Shown: positions 9,873 to 19,174 of the stretch, one piece after another | Position numbering within the stretch: the stretch's first letter is position 1 | Layout: every line of letters starts with the position of its first letter | Assembly: GCF_029335315.1 (NCBI RefSeq) | Contig: NZ_JARJLT010000274.1 | Coordinates: forward strand, 1 to 32,406 | Length of the DNA: 32,406 bases | Direction of reading: 5' to 3' | DNA from: Pseudomonas citronellolis | GTDB taxonomy: Bacteria > Pseudomonadota > Gammaproteobacteria > Pseudomonadales > Pseudomonadaceae | Translations under genes and position numbers: made by a program | Notes under the pieces: generated by a model | The model's database searches: none | What the model was told of the DNA's origin: nothing | What the model saw: only the letters and a program-made list of their open reading frames with translations

Positions 9873-10644
9873 CTTCGTCACTCCGCTTGCCAGCCGCGCC
9901 CCGCGCGGCCTTCTGTGTTTCGGTGAGAACGCCCCGGAGAATGTTCATCTCCAGCTTGCTGACCCCGGCGCGGCCGTACAGGCGGCGCAGGCGCGACATC
10001 AGGTGGCGCGGCTTTTCCGGGTCCAGGAAGCCGATATCCACCAGGGTGGATTCCAGGTGCGAGTAGAAGCGCTCCAGCTCGTCGGCGGTCACCGGCAGGC
10101 TGTTGAGCATCGCCGTGGTTTCCAGCTTTTCCTGCTTGGTCGGCTGCCCCTCGGCGGCCAGCCAGGCCATGCGCACTTCATAGGCGAGCACCTGGACCGC
10201 CGTCGCCAGGTTCAGCGAACTGAACTCGGGGTTGGCGGGAATGTGCACGTGGAACTGGCAACGCTGCAATTCGTCATTGGTCAAACCCGCGTACTCGCGG
10301 CCGAACACCAGCGCCACCTCGCCGCCCTGCTGGGCGTGCTGCAGGCTGGTGGTCGCGCACTCGCGGGGATCGAGCAGCGGCCAGGGGATGCGCCGGTCGC
10401 GCGCGCTGGTGCCGAGCACCAGGCTGCAGCCGACCAGGGCGTCCTCCAGGGTCGGCACCACCTGGGCGCTGTCGAGGATGTCGGTCGCCCCCGAGGCGCG
10501 GGCGACCGCCTCGCCACTGGGGAAGTCCATCGGATCGACCAGCACCAGCCGCGACAGGCCCATGTTCTTCATGGCCCGGGCGGTACCGCCGATGTTGCCG
10601 GGATGGCTGGTATTGACCAGCACCACGCGAATTCTGTCGAGCAA
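9865..10644 (-). CDS. trmJ: tRNA (cytidine/uridine-2'-O-)-methyltransferase TrmJ, TTG start
   Basis: TrmJ is a SPOUT-class SAM enzyme that 2'-O-methylates position 32 of tRNAs. The sequence has [19 protein letters not shown] near the N-terminus, [15 protein letters not shown], and the knot motif [13 protein letters not shown], followed by a C-terminal helical extension (about 170-245). The frame continues to a GTG at 10659. I prefer TTG at 10644 because GGAGAG lies 5 bases before it and the protein then begins (M)LDRIRVV, as in Pseudomonas TrmJ; this gives 259 residues. It is divergent from suhB with 155 bases between. Confidence 0.93.
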   Translation of the reverse strand: MLDRIRVVLVNTSHPGNIGGTARAMKNMGLSRLVLVDPMDFPSGEAVARASGATDILDSAQVVPTLEDALVGCSLVLGTSARDRRIPWPLLDPRECATTSLQHAQQGGEVALVFGREYAGLTNDELQRCQFHVHIPANPEFSSLNLATAVQVLAYEVRMAWLAAEGQPTKQEKLETTAMLNSLPVTADELERFYSHLESTLVDIGFLDPEKPRHLMSRLRRLYGRAGVSKLEMNILRGVLTETQKAARGAAGKRSDEDV

Positions 10645-10753
10645 CGACGCTCTCCACACATAAGGCGAAACGAAAAAAGGAACGGAATCCTACCGCAGCG
10701 CTGGGTCTTGCGCCACGCAAGCGACAGGCCGCGCTATGAGCGTCGTGGATTTC

Positions 10754-10762
10754 TGGTAGAAT
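10754..10762 (+). promoter_or_regulatory. Candidate extended -10 promoter for suhB
   Basis: TGG followed by TAGAAT (10757-10762) makes an extended -10 element 37 bases upstream of the suhB start. The -35 region at 17-base spacing (CTATGA) is poor, which is tolerated with an extended -10. Confidence 0.5.
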
Positions 10763-10799
10763 GTTCGGCTTTCTTTAACACGACCCAGGTGACCACTCC

Positions 10800-11615
10800 A
10801 TGCAGCCCATGCTGAATATCGCCCTGCGCGCCGCTCGCAGCGCTGGTGAACTGATCTTCCGCTCCATCGAACGCCTGGACACCCTCTCGGTCAACGAAAA
10901 AGACGCCAAAGACTACGTCACCGAAGTCGACCGCGCCGCCGAGCTGAGCATCGTCACCGCCCTGCGCAAGGCCTACCCGAACCACGGCATCATGGGCGAG
11001 GAAGGCGGCTACCTGGAAGGCAGCGGCGAAGGCGCCGATTACCTGTGGATCATCGATCCGCTGGACGGCACCACCAACTTCATCCACGGCGTCCCGCACT
11101 TCGCCGTGAGCATCGCCTGCAAGTACAAGGGTCGCCTTGAGCACGCCGTGGTCCTCGACCCGGTGCGCCAGGAAGAATTCACCGCCAGCCGTGGCCGTGG
11201 CGCCGCGCTGAACGGCCGCCGCCTGCGGGTGAGCAACCGCAAGAGCCTGGACGGCGCCCTGCTGGGCACCGGCTTCCCGTTCCGCGACAGCCAGCTGGAC
11301 AACCTCGACGCTTACCTGGGCATGTTCCGTAGCCTGGTCGGCCAGACCGCCGGCATCCGCCGCGCCGGCGCCGCCAGCCTGGACCTGGCCTACGTCGCGG
11401 CCGGCCGCTTCGACGCCTTCTGGGAATTCGGCCTGTCCGAGTGGGACATGGCGGCTGGCGCCCTGCTGGTGCAGGAAGCCGGCGGCCTGGTGAGCGACTT
11501 CACCGGCAGCCACGAATTCCTCGAGAAGGGCCACATCGTGGCCGGCAACACCAAGTGCTTCAAGGCGCTGCTGACCACCATCCAGCCGCACCTGCCGCCG
11601 TCGCTCAAGCGCTGA
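10800..11615 (+). CDS. suhB: Inositol-1-monophosphatase family protein SuhB
   Basis: SuhB is a Mg-dependent phosphatase of the inositol monophosphatase family. In E. coli it also acts in rRNA antitermination complexes, and in P. aeruginosa it affects virulence regulation. The 271-residue product has the metal-binding motifs GEEGG and WIIDPLDGTTNFIHG, and the C-terminal signature SEWDMAAGALLVQEAGG. Start ATG at 10800; length is that of the Pseudomonas family. It is monocistronic: a clear terminator follows 16 bases after the stop. Confidence 0.95.
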   Translation: MQPMLNIALRAARSAGELIFRSIERLDTLSVNEKDAKDYVTEVDRAAELSIVTALRKAYPNHGIMGEEGGYLEGSGEGADYLWIIDPLDGTTNFIHGVPHFAVSIACKYKGRLEHAVVLDPVRQEEFTASRGRGAALNGRRLRVSNRKSLDGALLGTGFPFRDSQLDNLDAYLGMFRSLVGQTAGIRRAGAASLDLAYVAAGRFDAFWEFGLSEWDMAAGALLVQEAGGLVSDFTGSHEFLEKGHIVAGNTKCFKALLTTIQPHLPPSLKR

Positions 11616-11630
11616 GCCTCGACGGAATGG

Positions 11631-11659
11631 AAAAGCCCGGCCTTGTGCCGGGCTTTTTT
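11631..11659 (+). terminator. Terminator after suhB
   Basis: AAAAGCCCGGC, a short CTTGT loop and GCCGGGCTTTTTT form an 11-base stem with a T-run, a textbook rho-independent terminator for suhB. Confidence 0.92.
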
Positions 11660-11676
11660 GTGCCTGCCGCACGACC

Positions 11677-11724
11677 TGTAGAAGTGCGCCATGCGCGCGA
11701 TCGCGAGCGTGGCCCACTCCTACA
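11677..11724. repeat. REP family A palindrome, copy 1
   Basis: Imperfect palindrome from TGTAGAAGTG to CACTCCTACA with a CGCGATCGCG core. A second copy lies at 27265-27310. The family resembles common intergenic palindromes of the P. citronellolis/nitroreducens group. Here it is followed 13 bases later by family B. Confidence 0.75.
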
Positions 11725-11737
11725 CGCCCCAACCGAC

Positions 11738-11768
11738 GGCGGATAACCGCGAACGGTTGTACGCCCTA
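11738..11768. repeat. REP family B palindrome, copy 1
   Basis: GGCGGATAACCGCGAACGGT followed by TGTACGCC; the arms GATAACCG and CGGTTGT pair around CGAA. Related copies are at 27386-27417 (same strand) and 22330-22356 (opposite strand). Together with copy 1 of family A it fills the suhB-ycfJ gap between two terminators. Confidence 0.75.
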
Positions 11769-11778
11769 CACGGAAACG

Positions 11779-11806
11779 AAAAAGGCGCCCCATGGGGCGC
11801 CTTTCT
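11779..11806 (-). terminator. Terminator after ycfJ
   Basis: GGCGCCCC and GGGGCGCC meet at an AT centre to form a self-complementary block flanked by AAAAA and TTT. On the minus strand it is followed by TTTTTCGTTTCC, so it should end ycfJ transcription. It may also act weakly on the plus strand. Confidence 0.75.
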
Positions 11807-11820
11807 GTAGCGGGTCGAGC

Positions 11821-12357
11821 TTATTGCTGACTGAGGATCAGCCGGCCGCTCTTGTCGACCGGAATCTGGCTGCCCGGATCGCGGTCCATGCGGACCTGGC
11901 CGGCCTTGCCGTCGAGCATGTACTTGACGTCGTAGCCGACGACCTTGTCGCTGGTGTCATTCACGGTGCTGCAGCGGGTTTCGGTGGTGGTGTAGGTGTC
12001 ACGCTCCTGCATGCCTTCCTGCACCTTGTTGCCGGCGTAGCCACCGCCGACGGCACCAGCCACGGTAGCCAGGGTCTTGCCCTTGCCGCCGCCGATCTGG
12101 TTGCCCAGCAGGCCGCCGGCGATGGCACCAATGGCCGTACCGGCGATCTGGTGCTGGTCCTTGACCGGGCGCTGGTGGGTGACGGCGACATCCTTGCAGA
12201 CCTGACGCGGCGTCTTGATGGTTTCCTTGACCGGCTGGACAGCGACCACTTCGGCGTACTGCGGACCATGGTCGACCAGGCTGTACGTGGCCACCGCTCC
12301 ACCTGCCGTAACGCCGACTGCGCCCAACACGGTACCGATGAGCAACGACTTGTTCAC
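11821..12357 (-). CDS. ycfJ: YcfJ-like glycine-zipper 2TM envelope protein, GTG start
   Basis: The 178-residue product resembles E. coli YcfJ along its whole length: an N-terminal membrane segment or signal (about 5-25), GPQYAEVVAVQPVKETIKTP, VTHQRPVKDQH, a glycine-zipper pair (about 72-110) with GAIAGGLLGNQIGGGKG and VGGGYAGNKVQ, and a C-terminal part with GYDVKYMLDGKAGQVRMDRD. Such proteins sit in the envelope; their molecular role is not settled. The start is GTG, with AGGAGG 5 bases upstream; the ATG two bases further upstream is out of frame and stops at once. It is single, with a terminator on each side. No lipobox cysteine is seen. Confidence 0.88.
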   Translation of the reverse strand: MNKSLLIGTVLGAVGVTAGGAVATYSLVDHGPQYAEVVAVQPVKETIKTPRQVCKDVAVTHQRPVKDQHQIAGTAIGAIAGGLLGNQIGGGKGKTLATVAGAVGGGYAGNKVQEGMQERDTYTTTETRCSTVNDTSDKVVGYDVKYMLDGKAGQVRMDRDPGSQIPVDKSGRLILSQQ

Positions 12358-12491
12358 ATAAACCTCCTGGCTTTTCCGTTCATTCAGGCTTCCGCCTTAT
12401 TCCCTGCCTTGGAGCAGGAAATTCTTAAGAAAGTTCCTGCAGTGCGTTGTGAAAGACCACTCAAAACCGACACACGGCTTTCGGCACAAAG

Positions 12492-12519
12492 AAAAACTCC
12501 CGCCGGGGCGGGAGTTTTT
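12492..12519 (-). terminator. Terminator after secF
   Basis: AAAAACTCCCG and CGGGAGTTTTT form an 11-base stem around CCGGGG. On the minus strand the stem is followed by TTTTTCTTTG, ending the sec operon. Confidence 0.92.
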
Positions 12520-12536
12520 CATACGGCGACCAAGCC

Positions 12537-13454
12537 TCAGGGGCGGTCGTCGACTTCCTTGGTCTGCGGCGGGATCAGGTCCTCGGCCGACAGTTTCAGC
12601 CAGATCAGCACCACGTCGGCGATGTAGATCGACGAGTAGGTACCGGCCAACACACCGACGAACAGGGCGATGGAGAAGCCGAACAGGTTGTCGCCACCGA
12701 AGAACAGCAGCGCGGCGATCGCCAGCAAGGTGGAGATCGAGGTGGCCATGGTGCGCAGCAGGGTCTGGCTGGTCGAGATGTTGATGTTCTCGATCAGGCT
12801 GGCCTTGCGCAGCACGCGGAAGTTCTCGCGCACCCGGTCGAAGATCACGATGGTGTCGTTCAGCGAGTAGCCCACCACCGCCAGCACCGCGGCGAGCACG
12901 GTGAGGTCGAAGGTGACCTGGAAGAACGACAGCACGCCCATCACGATGATCACGTCGTGGATCAGCGAGAGGATCGCGCCCAGGGCGAACTTCCACTGGA
13001 AGCGGAAACCGACGTAGATCAGGATGCCGCCCAGCGCCAGGAGCATGCCCAGGCCACCCTGGTCGCGCAGTTCCTCGCCGACCTGCGGGCCGACGTATTC
13101 CACGCGTTTCAGGCTGGCCGGGTTGGCGGTGTCGGCGGCCTGCAGGGCGCCGGCGACCTTCTTGCCCAGCTCCGGGTCTTCGCTGGGCATGCGCACCAGC
13201 ACGTCCTTGGTATCGCCGAAGCTCTGCACCACGGCCTCGTGGTAACCGGCCTTGCCCAGTTCCTCGCGGACCTTGGCCAGGTCCGCCGGCTGCTGGTAGT
13301 TCAGCTCGATCAGCGTGCCGCCGGTGAAGTCCAGGCCGAAGTTGAGACCCTTGGTGAACCAGCTGCCGAGGGCGATCAGGGTAAGGATCAGAGTGAGGGC
13401 GAACGCGATGTTGCGCACGCCCATGAAGTTGATGGTACCGATCTTGATATTCAT
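12537..13454 (-). CDS. secF: Protein translocase subunit SecF
   Basis: SecF works with SecD and YajC to drive the late, proton-motive-force dependent steps of export through SecYEG. The 305-residue product has an N-terminal membrane segment (after MNIKIGTINFMGVRN), a periplasmic P1 domain opened by GLDFTGGTLIEL, and five further membrane segments with VVGYSLNDTIVIFDRVREN. The frame extends to 13493, but the ATG at 13454 has a GGGGGA upstream and gives the family start. It follows secD by 13 bases. Confidence 0.96.
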   Translation of the reverse strand: MNIKIGTINFMGVRNIAFALTLILTLIALGSWFTKGLNFGLDFTGGTLIELNYQQPADLAKVREELGKAGYHEAVVQSFGDTKDVLVRMPSEDPELGKKVAGALQAADTANPASLKRVEYVGPQVGEELRDQGGLGMLLALGGILIYVGFRFQWKFALGAILSLIHDVIIVMGVLSFFQVTFDLTVLAAVLAVVGYSLNDTIVIFDRVRENFRVLRKASLIENINISTSQTLLRTMATSISTLLAIAALLFFGGDNLFGFSIALFVGVLAGTYSSIYIADVVLIWLKLSAEDLIPPQTKEVDDRP

Positions 13455-13467
13455 CTCATGATCCCCC

Positions 13468-15330
13468 TTAGATCCACAGCTTCTTGAAGTCACGCCCGCC
13501 GAAGATCAGGTTGACCATTGCGCGGGTGACCATGATGGCCGTGAACATCGAGGTGAGAATGCCGAGCGACATGGTGACGGCGAAGCCCTTCACCGGGCCG
13601 GTGCCCATGGCGTAGAGAATGCCGCCGACCAGCAGCGAGGTCAGGTTGGCGTCGACGATCGCCGTGAAGGCACGGCTGAAGCCTTCATGGATGGCGCGCT
13701 GTACCGACATGCCGCCGGCCAGCTCCTCGCGTATCCGCGAGAAGATCAGCACGTTGGCGTCCACCGCCATACCCATGGTCAACACGATACCGGCGATGCC
13801 GGGCAGCGTCAGGGTCGCGCCGAGGATCGACATCAGCGCCACCAGCAGGACCATGTTGAAGGCCAGGGCGACGGTGGCGATCACACCGAAGAAGCGGTAG
13901 ATGACGATGATGAACAGCGACACGAACACCATGCCCCACAGGGAGGCGTCGATGCCCTTGGCGATGTTGTCGGCACCCAGGCTCGGGCCGATGGTGCGTT
14001 CTTCGGCGAAGTACATCGGCGCGGCCAGGCCACCGGCGCGCAGCAGCAGGGCCAGTTCCGAGGATTCGCCCGGGCCGTCGAGGCCGGTGATGCGGAACTG
14101 GTTGCCGAGGGCGGACTGGATGGTCGCCAGGCTGATGATCTTCTTCTCTTCCTTGAAGGCCGGGACCGCGACTTCCTGCTCGACGCCGTCGACCACCTGC
14201 TTGGTGTAGCGGGTGATCGGCTTCTGCTCGATGAACACCACGGCCATGCTGCGGCCGACATTGTTGCGAGTGGCGCGGTTCATCAGCTCGCCGCCATGGC
14301 CGTCGAGGCGGATGTTCACCTGCGGGCGACCGTTCTCGTCGAAGCTGGCGCTGGCGTCGGTGACCTGGTCACCGGTGATGATCACGCTGCGCTCCAGAGC
14401 CACCGGCGGGCGGCGCGGCTCGCGGAATTCGAAGGTCTCGGTGGCCGATTTGACAGCGTCGGCGTCGGCGGCCAGGCGGAACTCCAGGTTCGCGGTCTTG
14501 CCGAGGATACGCTTGGCTTCGGCGGTGTCCTGCACGCCCGGCAGTTCGACCACGATGCGGTTGGCGCCCTGGCGCTGCACCAGCGGCTCGGACACGCCCA
14601 GCTCGTTGACGCGGTTGCGCACGGTGGTGAGGTTCTGCTTGATCGAGTATTCGCGGATCTCGGCGAGCTTGGCCTGGGTCATGGCCAGGCGCAGCACCTG
14701 CATGTCGTTGCGCGAATCCTGGGTCACCTCGAAATCGCGGTAGTCCTTGGCGATCAGCGCCTTGGCCTTGTTCAGCGATTCGTCGTCGGTGAAGCCCAGC
14801 TGGATGGCGCGATCCTGCACCGGCAGGCTGCGGTAGCGCAGGCGCTCCTTGCGCAGGGCGCTCTTGATCTCGCTTTCGTAGACGTTCAGGCGGGCGTCGA
14901 CAGCCTTGTCCATGTCCACTTCGAGGAGGAAGTGCACGCCGCCGGAGAGGTCGAGGCCCAGCTTCATCGGGTGGGCGGCGATGGAGCGCAGCCAGTTCGG
15001 GGTGGTCTGCGCCAGGTTGAGCGCGACCACGTAGTCGTCGCCCATGGCGCGACGCACGATGTCCTTGGCGGGAAGCTGGTCTTCCTGCTTGGCCAGGCGG
15101 ATCAGGCCGCTGTTCTTGCCGAGGCTGCCAGCCTTGACGGCGATGCCCGCGTCGGTCAGCGCCTTGCTGGCCTTGTCGATGTCAGCCTGGGTGATCTGCA
15201 GCGCGCTGCTGGCGCCACTGATCTGCACGGCCGGATCGTCCGGGTAGAGGTTGGGTGCGGAATAGATGAAACCGACGGCAAGCACCGCCAGGATCAGCAG
15301 GTATTTCCACAGGGGATATTTGTTGAGCAT
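13468..15330 (-). CDS. secD: Protein translocase subunit SecD
   Basis: SecD is the larger partner of SecF and uses the proton gradient to pull proteins into the periplasm. The 620-residue product has a first membrane segment near residues 8-26, the motif LGLDLSGGVHFLLEVD, a large periplasmic P1 domain to about residue 440, and five membrane segments at the C-terminus with GMAVDANVLIFSRIREE. Length is that of Pseudomonas SecD. It follows yajC by 68 bases and no terminator is seen between them. Confidence 0.97.
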   Translation of the reverse strand: MLNKYPLWKYLLILAVLAVGFIYSAPNLYPDDPAVQISGASSALQITQADIDKASKALTDAGIAVKAGSLGKNSGLIRLAKQEDQLPAKDIVRRAMGDDYVVALNLAQTTPNWLRSIAAHPMKLGLDLSGGVHFLLEVDMDKAVDARLNVYESEIKSALRKERLRYRSLPVQDRAIQLGFTDDESLNKAKALIAKDYRDFEVTQDSRNDMQVLRLAMTQAKLAEIREYSIKQNLTTVRNRVNELGVSEPLVQRQGANRIVVELPGVQDTAEAKRILGKTANLEFRLAADADAVKSATETFEFREPRRPPVALERSVIITGDQVTDASASFDENGRPQVNIRLDGHGGELMNRATRNNVGRSMAVVFIEQKPITRYTKQVVDGVEQEVAVPAFKEEKKIISLATIQSALGNQFRITGLDGPGESSELALLLRAGGLAAPMYFAEERTIGPSLGADNIAKGIDASLWGMVFVSLFIIVIYRFFGVIATVALAFNMVLLVALMSILGATLTLPGIAGIVLTMGMAVDANVLIFSRIREELAGGMSVQRAIHEGFSRAFTAIVDANLTSLLVGGILYAMGTGPVKGFAVTMSLGILTSMFTAIMVTRAMVNLIFGGRDFKKLWI

Positions 15331-15398
15331 TGAGACCGCCCGTTTATGACGCGGGGCGCTTCGTGCGCCCCGTCTATTGGTTTTCTGTTGCCTGGAAC

Positions 15399-15737
15399 TC
15401 AGATGGCCTTGAGCGTGCCTTTCGGCAGGGTCGCGGCGATGGCGCCCTTCTGGAACTTCAGCTCGACGTTGTCGGCGACTTCGACGACCACGAAGTCTTC
15501 GGCGACTTTCAGCACCTTGCCGGCGATACCGGCGGAAGTGACGACTTCATCGCCCTTCTGCAGGTTGGACAGGAGGTTCTTGTGCTCCTTGTTGCGCTTG
15601 GCCTGCGGGCGCCAGATCATCAGGTAGAAGATGACCAGGAAGCCGACCAGGAACACCCACTCAAAACCAGTGCCGACCGGGCCTGCGGCGGCCGGAGCGG
15701 CGGCGTCAGCGTAAGCGGCGGGAATCAGAAAGCTCAT
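15399..15737 (-). CDS. yajC: Preprotein translocase subunit YajC
   Basis: YajC is a small single-pass membrane protein of the SecDF complex. The 112-residue product has an Ala-rich N-terminus, a membrane segment at about 26-44 ending YLMIWRPQAKRNKEHKN, and a cytoplasmic domain with LQKGDEVVTSAGIAGKV. It lies 38 bases downstream of tgt and upstream of secD, the standard queA-tgt-yajC-secDF order. Confidence 0.96.
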   Translation of the reverse strand: MSFLIPAAYADAAAPAAAGPVGTGFEWVFLVGFLVIFYLMIWRPQAKRNKEHKNLLSNLQKGDEVVTSAGIAGKVLKVAEDFVVVEVADNVELKFQKGAIAATLPKGTLKAI

Positions 15738-15775
15738 CGGATACTCCTGTCTCTATATTCTTTTCGATAATCGGA

Positions 15776-16906
<1,131 letters not shown>

Positions 16907-17950
16907 TCAGTCCTCGGGCCCGCGCGGCGCGGGATTGCGGGTGATGAACATGGCATCACCGTAGCTGAAGAAGCGGTACTGCCCGTCCACCGCGGCGGCG
17001 TAGGCGGCCATGGTCTGCGGGTAGCCGGCGAAGGCCGACACCAGCATCAGCAGGGTCGACTCGGGCAGGTGGAAATTGGTCACCAGGGCGTCGACCACAT
17101 GGAACGGCCGGCCGGGGAACAGGAAAATGTCGGTGTCGCCGCTGAACGGCTTGAGCTCGCCGTCGCGCGCCGCGCTCTCCAGCGAGCGCACGCTGGTGGT
17201 GCCGACGGCGATCACCCGGCCGCCGCGCGCGCGGCAGGCGGCCACGGCGTCGACCACGTCCTGGCCCACTTCCAGCCACTCGCTGTGCATGTGGTGGTCT
17301 TCGATGCGCTCCACGCGCACCGGCTGGAAGGTGCCGGCGCCCACATGCAGGGTGACGAAGGCGGTGTCCACGCCCTTCTCGCGGATGGCGTCGAGCAGGC
17401 CCTGGTCGAAATGCAGCCCGGCGGTAGGCGCGGCCACGGCGCCGGCGCGCTCGGCGTAGACGGTCTGGTAGCGCTCGCGATCGGCGTCTTCGTCGGGGCG
17501 GTCTATATAAGGCGGCAGCGGCATGTGCCCGACCCGCTCCAGCAGCGGCAGCACGTCCTCGGCGAAGCCCAGCTCGAACAGTGCGTCGTGGCGCTGCAGC
17601 ATCTCGGCCTCGGCGCCGCCGTCGATGAGGATCTTCGACCCCGGCTTGGGCGACTTGCTGGAACGCACGTGGGCCAGCACGCGGCGGCTGTCCAGCACGC
17701 GCTCGACGAGAATTTCCAGCTTGCCGCCGGAAGCCTTCTGGCCGAACAGGCGCGCCGGGATCACCCGGGTGTTGTTGAACACCATCAGATCGCCCGGCCG
17801 CAGATATTCCAGCAGGTCGGCGAAATGGCGGTGGCTGAGGGCGCCGCTCGGCCCGTCCAGCACCAGCAGGCGGCTGGCGCGACGTTCAGCGAGCGGATGG
17901 CGGGCGATCAACGCCTCGGGCAGTTCGAAATGGAAGTCGGTGACGCGCAT
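16907..17950 (-). CDS. queA: S-adenosylmethionine:tRNA ribosyltransferase-isomerase
   Basis: QueA moves the ribosyl part of SAM onto preQ1 in tRNA to give epoxyqueuosine, the step after Tgt. The 347-residue product begins [19 protein letters not shown] and contains [27 protein letters not shown], and the C-terminal [14 protein letters not shown]. It is the first gene of the queA-tgt-yajC-secD-secF run. A weak -10-like TAAGAT lies at 17975-17980 on the minus strand. The tRNA-Leu gene is divergent, with about 100 bases between. Confidence 0.96.
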   Translation of the reverse strand: MRVTDFHFELPEALIARHPLAERRASRLLVLDGPSGALSHRHFADLLEYLRPGDLMVFNNTRVIPARLFGQKASGGKLEILVERVLDSRRVLAHVRSSKSPKPGSKILIDGGAEAEMLQRHDALFELGFAEDVLPLLERVGHMPLPPYIDRPDEDADRERYQTVYAERAGAVAAPTAGLHFDQGLLDAIREKGVDTAFVTLHVGAGTFQPVRVERIEDHHMHSEWLEVGQDVVDAVAACRARGGRVIAVGTTSVRSLESAARDGELKPFSGDTDIFLFPGRPFHVVDALVTNFHLPESTLLMLVSAFAGYPQTMAAYAAAVDGQYRFFSYGDAMFITRNPAPRGPED

Positions 17951-18013
17951 GGGGCATATCTCGAAGGGCCGAGTATCTTACTGGAAATGCGCTGCCCTCG
18001 CCACGCAAGTGGA

Positions 18014-18042
18014 TTGACCGGTCACCGACGCCTCCCTATACT
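18014..18042 (+). promoter_or_regulatory. Sigma-70 type promoter of tRNA-Leu
   Basis: TTGACC (18014-18019), a 17-base spacer and TATACT (18037-18042) make a strong match to the sigma-70 consensus. The mature tRNA begins 11 bases after the -10 hexamer. Confidence 0.85.
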
Positions 18043-18053
18043 GCCGCGCCATT

Positions 18054-18139
18054 GCCTCGGTGGCGGAATGGTAGACGCGGCGGATTCAAAATCCGTTTCT
18101 GGCGACAGAGTGAGAGTTCGAGTCTCTCCCGGGGCACCA
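18054..18139 (+). tRNA. tRNA-Leu (anticodon CAA)
   Basis: The acceptor arms GCCTCGG (18054-18060) and CCGGGGC (18129-18135) pair, with discriminator A and an encoded CCA. The anticodon loop TTCAAAA shows CAA at 18087-18089, reading UUG. The T arm GAGAG-TTCGAGT-CTCTC is perfect and the long variable arm fits a class II leucine tRNA. Its 3' end is the left attachment site of the island described below; the gene itself is intact. Confidence 0.96.
18117..18130 (+). repeat. Left attachment core (attL) in tRNA-Leu
   Basis: TTCGAGTCTCTCCC, identical to 21139-21152. It covers the T loop and the 3' side of the T stem. Downstream the two copies diverge but keep a CACCA / TACCA resemblance. Confidence 0.75.
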
Positions 18140-18177
18140 CCACATAGTTTCGAGCCATCCCAGGACGACCCGAGACA

Positions 18178-18210
18178 CAAAAAAACCGGCCTCTCAGCCG
18201 GTTTTTTTGT
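18178..18210 (+). terminator. Terminator after tRNA-Leu
   Basis: AAAAAAACCGGC and GCCGGTTTTTTT form a 12-base stem around CTCTCA, ending in a T-run. It lies 39 bases after the tRNA 3' end. Confidence 0.92.
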
Positions 18211-18252
18211 GCCCATAGTTCCCGGGTATTCCTTGTAAGCGCAGCTCATTGA

Positions 18253-18285
18253 GAGTAGAGCCAGTTCGGCCCTGAACCTCTACTC
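18253..18285. repeat. Inverted pair of GAGTAGAG near the left island end
   Basis: GAGTAGAG (18253-18260) and CTCTACTC (18278-18285) are perfect inverted copies, with an inner GTTC/GAAC pair. The core GAGTAGA recurs twice near the right end, which suggests recombinase arm-type binding sites. Confidence 0.5.
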
Positions 18286-18327
18286 ATACCAGGCCACATG
18301 ATCTGCGCCTGACGTGGCTTCTAGGGG

Positions 18328-18470
18328 ATGCCGCGCCTCTCACAGACTCCGCAGTCCGCACCGCCAAGCCAAAGGAGAAGCTGTACCGCCACTCGCCCCT
18401 CAGCCTTCGCGTCGAGATCACTACGGCAGCAAGCTTTGGCGCCTCCTCCAGCTGAAGAAAAAAGCCCCCA
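18328..18470 (+). pseudogene. Tyrosine integrase remnant, N-terminal part only, frameshifted
   Basis: Reading across two frames gives a recognisable arm-binding domain of the P4-type integrases. Bases 18336-18389 encode PLTDSAVRTAKPKEKLYR; then comes LSLRVEIT, and after a frame change at about 18424, GSKLWRLLQLKKKA. The family pattern is PLTDxAVRxAKPxEKxYxLxDGxGL and then GxKxWRxxYR. The candidate ATG at 18328 is in a third frame relative to the first block. Only about 50 of some 400 residues remain and the catalytic domain is absent. Position and direction beside the tRNA 3' end are those of an island integrase. Confidence 0.7.
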
Positions 18471-18704
18471 ACCGCCGATCAGCAGCAACCGTTGGCGAGC
18501 TCGGATCTGATAACAGCCCAGTTGAAGCGCAATGCTGCACTGGAAAAAGAAGTCTCGATCCGCAAGCAGTGCATTGGAGACCCCCAAAGGTTTTCCGCAT
18601 TCCAAGAGACACTCAACTCCCAAATCGAGCAGACACAGCAGAGAAACGGCTTATCACTCACCACCTTCCGCATGGGCGATAAGAAAGCCAGTCGCCTGCA
18701 ATAA
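18456..18704 (+). pseudogene. Unidentified open frame, probably a gene fragment
   Basis: The frame is open for 82 codons from a stop at 18453-18455; the first usable start is TTG at 18492 (70 residues). The predicted product is charged and helix-like, with SDLITAQLKRNAALEKEVS and later FQETLNSQIEQTQQRNG. I do not recognise it. No ribosome binding site precedes the TTG. It may be the tail of a gene whose start was lost in the same deletion that cut the integrase. From 18705 to 18823 I see nothing. Confidence 0.25.
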
Positions 18705-18823
18705 ATGGCCTCCATGGTGACTAGAGCATCTGCAAACTGAGTGGATCGAAAGACAAGGCTGGCATTGCAGTGGCTCTAGCAGCTAGCACTGAATAAGCCA
18801 TGGGTGTGCCAGAGCGAGGAAAG

Positions 18824-19060
18824 CTATTTCCGCAGCCATTTGGCACCAAGGTATTCACCCCCCCAATAGCATTTGCCATCCTTGTTCATCGTCCAGTCGT
18901 CGCTGAACTCGCGGAAGTGGTGTGGCTCGGAGAGTGGTGCGATGGCCAGGCGTTGGCGCTCGGCTTTGCGGAAGGCGCGGTGCCAGGTTTGCTTGTCGAA
19001 GCGCTCACTGGCTGCGGTGGTAATCCCACACATGGGTGTCTTTTGACGGCTTCTGCTCAT
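18824..19060 (-). CDS. Small conserved protein of unknown function
   Basis: The 78-residue product begins MSRSRQKTPMCGITTAASER, a pattern found in short uncharacterised proteins of many bacteria, phages and plasmids (MSRSxxKxPxxGxTTxxSEK). Its C-terminal part has PHHFREFSDDWTMNKDGK and ends YLGAKWLRK. It is basic and has no membrane segment. The frame runs up to 19114, but the ATG at 19060 gives the family N-terminus and has GGAAA about 7 bases upstream. It sits downstream of the ATPase gene on the same strand, after a terminator. The function is not known. Confidence 0.65.
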   Translation of the reverse strand: MSRSRQKTPMCGITTAASERFDKQTWHRAFRKAERQRLAIAPLSEPHHFREFSDDWTMNKDGKCYWGGEYLGAKWLRK

Positions 19061-19147
19061 GGTGCATTTCCAGCAGATGGAGCGCGCCAAGAGGCGGCTC
19101 GCCATGCTATGCACAGCAGATCAGGTTACTGCTCCGTGCCAGAAACG

Positions 19148-19172
19148 AAAAGCCCCGCGGGTGCGGGGCCTT
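19148..19172 (-). terminator. Terminator after the island ATPase
   Basis: GCCCCGC and GCGGGGC pair around GGGT. On the minus strand CTTTTCGTTTC follows. It begins only a few bases after the ATPase stop codon. Confidence 0.75.
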
Positions 19173-19174
19173 CT

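Noticed and set aside
12409-12436. AlgU-type promoter upstream of ycfJ
   Set aside because: GAACTT is present on the minus strand, but at 17 bases the -10 reads TCCAA, only three of five matches to TCTGA. Too weak to annotate.
13687-15333. Plus-strand open frame of 548 codons
   Set aside because: Exactly opposite secD, no ribosome binding site and no recognisable domain.
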